Below are positions 5,558 to 7,574 of a stretch of 7,574 nt of DNA, piece after piece. The notes beneath the pieces are model-generated. The model worked only from the letters and a program-made list of their open reading frames with translations, ran no database searches and was not told the DNA's origin. The DNA comes from an uncultured Collinsella sp. (GTDB taxonomy: Bacteria; Actinomycetota; Coriobacteriia; Coriobacteriales; Coriobacteriaceae). Positions within the stretch are counted from its first letter, which is position 1; each line of letters begins with the position of its first letter. Made by a program: the position numbers and the translations under genes. The stretch is from contig URIK01000092.1 of the NCBI GenBank assembly GCA_900547855.1, forward strand, positions 1-7,574, in the 5' to 3' direction.

Positions 5558-5923
5558 TTAGTCCTTGGCGATGCTGTCGAGAATGCTACGCATGATGGAT
5601 ACCAGGATGCTACCCATAAAGGCCGAGCCAAAGCCTGCGATGGAGATGCCGACGCCCAGCAGGTTGACCGACAGGTAGCTCGCGAGCTCAAGCATAAAGC
5701 TGTTGACGACAAGCTGGAAAATGCCCAGCGTAATGATCGTGAGCGGCAGCGAGATGACCGTCAGGAACGGCTTGACGAACGAATCGACGATGTTCAGGAA
5801 CAGTCCCACGAAGGCGAAACAGACCCAGGCCTCGGCAAAACCGAAGGGCTGGATGCCGGGAACGAGGAACGTGGCAATCGCGATGGCGATCGAGGTAAAG
5901 AGCCAGTTAAGCATAAAGCGCAT
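5558..5923 (-). CDS. Small membrane protein of the YvlD / 'phage holin 4' superfamily
   Basis: This 121-residue protein is almost wholly hydrophobic, with about four predicted membrane helices. It has the family pattern: MRFMLNWLF at the start, a LVPGI turn after the first helix, then FLNIVDSFVKPFLTVISLPLTIITLGIFQLVVNSFML in the middle. The family (PF04020, from memory) is called phage holin IV in databases, but most members, such as Bacillus YvlD, are chromosomal and not known to lyse cells. Nothing phage-like surrounds it here. The start at 5923 is chosen because AAAGGA lies eight bases before it and because family members begin MRF; the longer frame from 5959 would add twelve polar residues with no ribosome site. 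The role is unknown; envelope stress is a guess from YvlD relatives. Confidence 0.83.
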   Translation of the reverse strand: MRFMLNWLFTSIAIAIATFLVPGIQPFGFAEAWVCFAFVGLFLNIVDSFVKPFLTVISLPLTIITLGIFQLVVNSFMLELASYLSVNLLGVGISIAGFGSAFMGSILVSIMRSILDSIAKD

Positions 5924-5931
5924 GGTGTGAA

Positions 5932-5937
5932 TCCTTT
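5932..5937 (-). promoter_or_regulatory. Ribosome binding site that sets the YvlD-like start at 5923
   Basis: Minus-strand AAAGGA (5937-5932) is eight bases before the ATG at 5923-5921. The upstream in-frame ATG at 5959 has no comparable site. Confidence 0.7.
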
Positions 5938-6193
5938 CTTGCGCAGGATGTATTGACATCGCGCGAAGCGGCTTGCTGCGGCAGCTTGGACGGCCGCGCG
6001 GGTATGCCGCCTTGTTCGGCCGCCCATTGTCTCAGATATTCGTGGAGCTTACGTGCGCATTCGGTTTCAAAACGGCGTTCGTCCTAAAAAACGTGCCGCT
6101 GGCAGAGAGTCTTGTCGCTTTAGTTTGGTGGTGTGCTACACTGCTACGGGCAAATGGCCCATGCATAGTTTTATTGCATATTACGGGTGAACG
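5938..6193. other. Divergent intergenic region
   Basis: No credible gene is seen here. The 5960-6025 part is GC-rich and full of GGCCG/GCGGC segments; the rest is more AT-rich and carries the likely promoter of the YerC-like gene at 6112-6142. A plus-strand 92-codon frame crosses it but lacks coding character. Confidence 0.6.
6112..6142 (+). promoter_or_regulatory. Candidate promoter of the YerC/TrpR-like gene
   Basis: TTGTCG (6112-6117) is followed after 19 bases by TACACT (6137-6142), preceded by TGC, making a TGn-extended -10. Just downstream are GGGC/GCCC and an ATGCA (6161-6165) / TGCAT (6175-6179) dyad, which could form the transcript leader structure or an operator. Confidence 0.45.
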
Positions 6194-6244
6194 ATGCCCG
6201 ATGTCAGTATCAACTTCGATGCCTTTTGGCGGGTTTGGCGGTGA
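6194..6244 (+). CDS. Possible 16-residue Trp-containing leader peptide
   Basis: ATG at 6194 opens a 16-codon frame, MPDVSINFDAFWRVWR, ending at TGA 6242-6244, three bases before the YerC-like start and in the same frame. It carries two tryptophans in its last five residues. GGGTGA at 6185-6190 is a poor, close ribosome site. It could be a leader coupling translation to the next gene, which has no good ribosome site of its own, or a chance frame. Confidence 0.2.
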   Translation: MPDVSINFDAFWRVWR

Positions 6245-6247
6245 TCG

Positions 6248-6547
6248 ATGAACATCGAGAACATGTTTGACAAGCCTGATGTCAAGCAGCTAGTCCACGC
6301 ATTTAGTCTTTTGGATGACGAGAAGGATATCCAGGCGTTTTTAACCGATATCTGCACACCGCGCGAGATTTGCGATCTTTCGCAGCGCTTGCAGGTCGCG
6401 CGTTATCTGGATGAGGGCGAGCCCTATGTTGAGGTTCAGGCCCGCACGGGCGCTTCGTCCACCACGGTGAGCCGTGTTTCCAAGGCGCTCAACGGCGAGT
6501 ACGGTGGCTATCGCAAGATCCTCATCAAGCTGGAGGATGGCGAGTAG
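6248..6547 (+). CDS. yerC: YerC/YecD family TrpR-like DNA-binding protein
   Basis: The 99-residue protein belongs to the Trp-repressor fold superfamily, YerC branch, known from the pattern FLTDICTPREICDLSQRLQVARYL at about residues 31-54 and the helix-turn-helix YVEVQARTGASSTTVSRVSKAL at 60-81, followed by NGEYGGYRKIL. It is full length for the family. TrpR binds tryptophan and represses biosynthesis; YerC-type proteins are related in fold, but their ligand and targets are not firmly known, so a Trp role should not be assumed. The ribosome site is weak (GGCGG at 6237-6241), which may mean coupling to the small upstream frame. The gene is monocistronic, ended by the terminator at 6577-6599. 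The family call is strong; the function is open. Confidence 0.9.
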   Translation: MNIENMFDKPDVKQLVHAFSLLDDEKDIQAFLTDICTPREICDLSQRLQVARYLDEGEPYVEVQARTGASSTTVSRVSKALNGEYGGYRKILIKLEDGE

Positions 6548-6576
6548 GTCAACGGCAACAAACGGATCAGCTGGAG

Positions 6577-6599
6577 CCGCCCCTTCGGGGGCGGTTTTT
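6577..6599 (+). terminator. Terminator with UUCG tetraloop
   Basis: CCGCCCC (6577-6583) and GGGGCGG (6588-6594) close a C(UUCG)G tetraloop, which is extra stable, and five T residues follow (6595-6599). It lies 30 bases after the YerC-like stop. Confidence 0.95.
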
Positions 6600-6612
6600 G
6601 TGTGTCGATAAT

Positions 6613-6643
6613 TGATCCCTTGGGGACGGAGGAAAACGGATCA
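6613..6643. repeat. Small inverted repeat TGATCC/GGATCA
   Basis: TGATCC (6613-6618) and GGATCA (6638-6643) flank the G- and A-rich segment TTGGGGACGGAGGAAAAC. There is only one copy in the window. The odd composition suggests a dispersed intergenic repeat, but that needs the genome. Confidence 0.3.
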
Positions 6644-6672
6644 TCGAGGGGATCTGGTGCATTGGGGTCAGG

Positions 6673-6700
6673 TTGTCCGCGCGGGCGGGTAGGATAGATG
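6673..6700 (+). promoter_or_regulatory. Weak candidate promoter of the AddB-like gene
   Basis: TTGTCC (6673-6678), 16 bases, then TAGATG (6695-6700) lie about 35 bases before the start codon. The -10 is poor, so this is tentative. Confidence 0.25.
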
Positions 6701-6734
6701 CGTTGAATATTGCGAACAGTTTGAGTGGAGGACC

Positions 6735-7527
6735 ATGCCTGTTCGAATCTATACCACCAATGCCGGCACGGATTTGAGCGATGCCGAGGCGGCGCTGCTG
6801 GCCGACCTGGTTGCCCGCCACGGGCGCGCCGTGTTGCTGGCGCCAACATTTGCCGAGCTCGACCTGTGCCGTCATGATGCGGCAGAAGCCGGGGTTTCAC
6901 TGGGTATCGATTACAAGACGCCCACATCGTGGCTCCGCTCGCTGTGGGAGCTTATGGGCGATGGCCGCAGCTTTGTGGATAACCTTCAGCGCCAGATGCT
7001 GTTCTCGGACATGGTCGACCGCCGCGACGACGCTGCTCTGCAGCCGCTCTCGCGCAGCCAAGGCACGGTACGCATGCTTGCTCGCATGGCCCGCGGCGTG
7101 TTGCCAGGCGTGGCGGGGACGGGCGACGAACGCTGTCGCGATGCCGCCGCTCAGCCCGAGCCCAAAAGCGACGCCGAGGCCCGTGTGTTCGAGCTGTTGC
7201 GCGCCTATGCGAGCGGCTTGGACCGTCGAGACATGGTCGAGCCCTGCGAAGCCGCCGATATGATGGCAGAAGCCCTGGCGAACAACCTGCCGGGGTGCGC
7301 CCGCGCCGTCTGCGTGCGTGGTGTCACGTCGTTTACGCATAGCCTGCTCGAGCTGTTGTCGGCCGTGGCGAACAATGGGGGAGAGGTCGTCGTGCTGCTT
7401 GCCCGCGAGCAGGCGGCGATGCGCGAAGACTTGGCCGCAGCTTTTGATGCCCGCGGTGTGCTGTTTGAGGTCGCCCCGTTGGGAGAGGACGCCGGCGCGT
7501 CCGAGACCGCTTCTGCGCCTGCTGCCC
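6735..7527 (+). CDS. AddB-like helicase/nuclease-family protein, N-terminal part, cut at the contig end
   Basis: About 264 genuine residues remain of what is probably a protein of around 1000 residues. The features fit the N-terminal region of AddB/RexB-type proteins (PD-(D/E)XK nuclease family): a short beta strand at the start, RAVLLAPTFAELDLCRHDAAEAG (about 31-53), TPTSWLRSLWELMGDGRSFVD, and later AVCVRGVTSFTHSLLELLSAVANNGGEVVVLLARE, which resembles the 'identify and decode the leader motif' core of these inactive helicases. No Walker A motif is visible at the N-terminus, and the nuclease domain would lie beyond the cut. AddAB-type complexes resect DNA ends for recombinational repair. GGAGG at 6727-6731 is only 3 bases from the ATG. 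The genuine sequence stops at 7527; the apparent C-terminus VSYTHLTLPTTSRV is adapter. The family is a moderate inference. Confidence 0.5.
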
Positions 7528-7574
7528 CTGTCTCTTATACACATCTGACGCTGCCGACGACTAGTCGAGTGTAG
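7528..7574. other. Nextera/Tn5 sequencing adapter (non-genomic)
   Basis: CTGTCTCTTATACACATCT (7528-7546) is the 19-base Tn5 mosaic end. It is followed by GACGCTGCCGACGA (7547-7560), the reverse complement of the Nextera read-1 tail, then CTAGTCGA (7561-7568), which fits an 8-base i5 index, and GTGTAG (7569-7574), the first bases of the reverse-complemented P5 sequence. The order is exactly that of a read running through a short insert. This is untrimmed library sequence at a contig end, not a transposon in the genome. Confidence 0.97.

Noticed and set aside
5558..5923. 'Phage holin' as a sign of a prophage
   Set aside because: The name is a database legacy for YvlD-type proteins. No phage gene, integrase or attachment site is nearby.
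5973..6251. 92-codon plus-strand frame ending in an ATGA overlap with the YerC-like gene
   Set aside because: The overlap looks operon-like, but the frame runs through the likely promoter, has no ribosome site and no recognisable protein features.
6897..7544. 215-codon minus-strand frame beginning MCIRDR
   Set aside because: Its start is encoded by the Nextera adapter, and the rest is the antisense of the AddB-like gene.
7528..7546. Tn5 mosaic end as evidence for a transposon
   Set aside because: The sequence continues into the library read-1 tail, index and P5, so it is a preparation artefact, not a mobile element.
1..7574. tRNA, rRNA or CRISPR array
   Set aside because: No cloverleaf-like sequence, ribosomal RNA segment or regularly spaced repeat array was seen on either strand.

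Overview
The window is high-GC bacterial DNA with dense, ordinary housekeeping genes. The protein set (a FucO-type alcohol dehydrogenase, an M42 peptidase, MnmA, CysK next to an Rrf2 regulator, a YvlD-type membrane protein and a YerC/TrpR-like protein) and the codon use suggest a gut Coriobacteriia actinobacterium, most likely Collinsella or a close relative. That taxonomic call is an impression from the protein sequences, not a search result.

Layout from left to right. Bases 2-730 are the C-terminal two thirds of an iron-dependent lactaldehyde reductase-like dehydrogenase, closed by a strong terminator. Bases 731-1334 are a 600-base non-coding stretch rich in short inverted and direct repeats, leading to an M42 metallopeptidase (start refined to 1335). 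Between the peptidase and the convergent mnmA gene lies a long near-perfect palindrome (2430-2500). mnmA (minus strand) and cysK (minus strand) are separated by a strong cysK terminator that almost touches the likely mnmA promoter. cysK is divergent from an Rrf2-family regulator with four clustered cysteines; the shared 253-base intergenic region carries nested dyads, one centred on the likely cysK -10 box. A bidirectional terminator separates the regulator from a small YvlD-like membrane protein (minus strand, start refined to 5923). Next come a short Trp-containing leader candidate, a YerC/TrpR-like DNA-binding protein with a UUCG-loop terminator, and the N-terminal part of an AddB-like protein.

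The last 47 bases (7528-7574) are not genomic. They match the Nextera/Tn5 mosaic end and read-1 adapter, followed by an apparent 8-base index and the start of the P5 sequence. The reading frame into the adapter gives a false C-terminus.

The functional theme of the centre is sulfur: CysK makes cysteine, MnmA puts cysteine-derived sulfur into tRNA wobble uridines, and the Rrf2 protein looks like a cysteine or Fe-S responsive regulator of at least cysK. I found no convincing new defence or mobile system. The most interesting real signals are the regulatory dyads and the repeat mosaic between genes.
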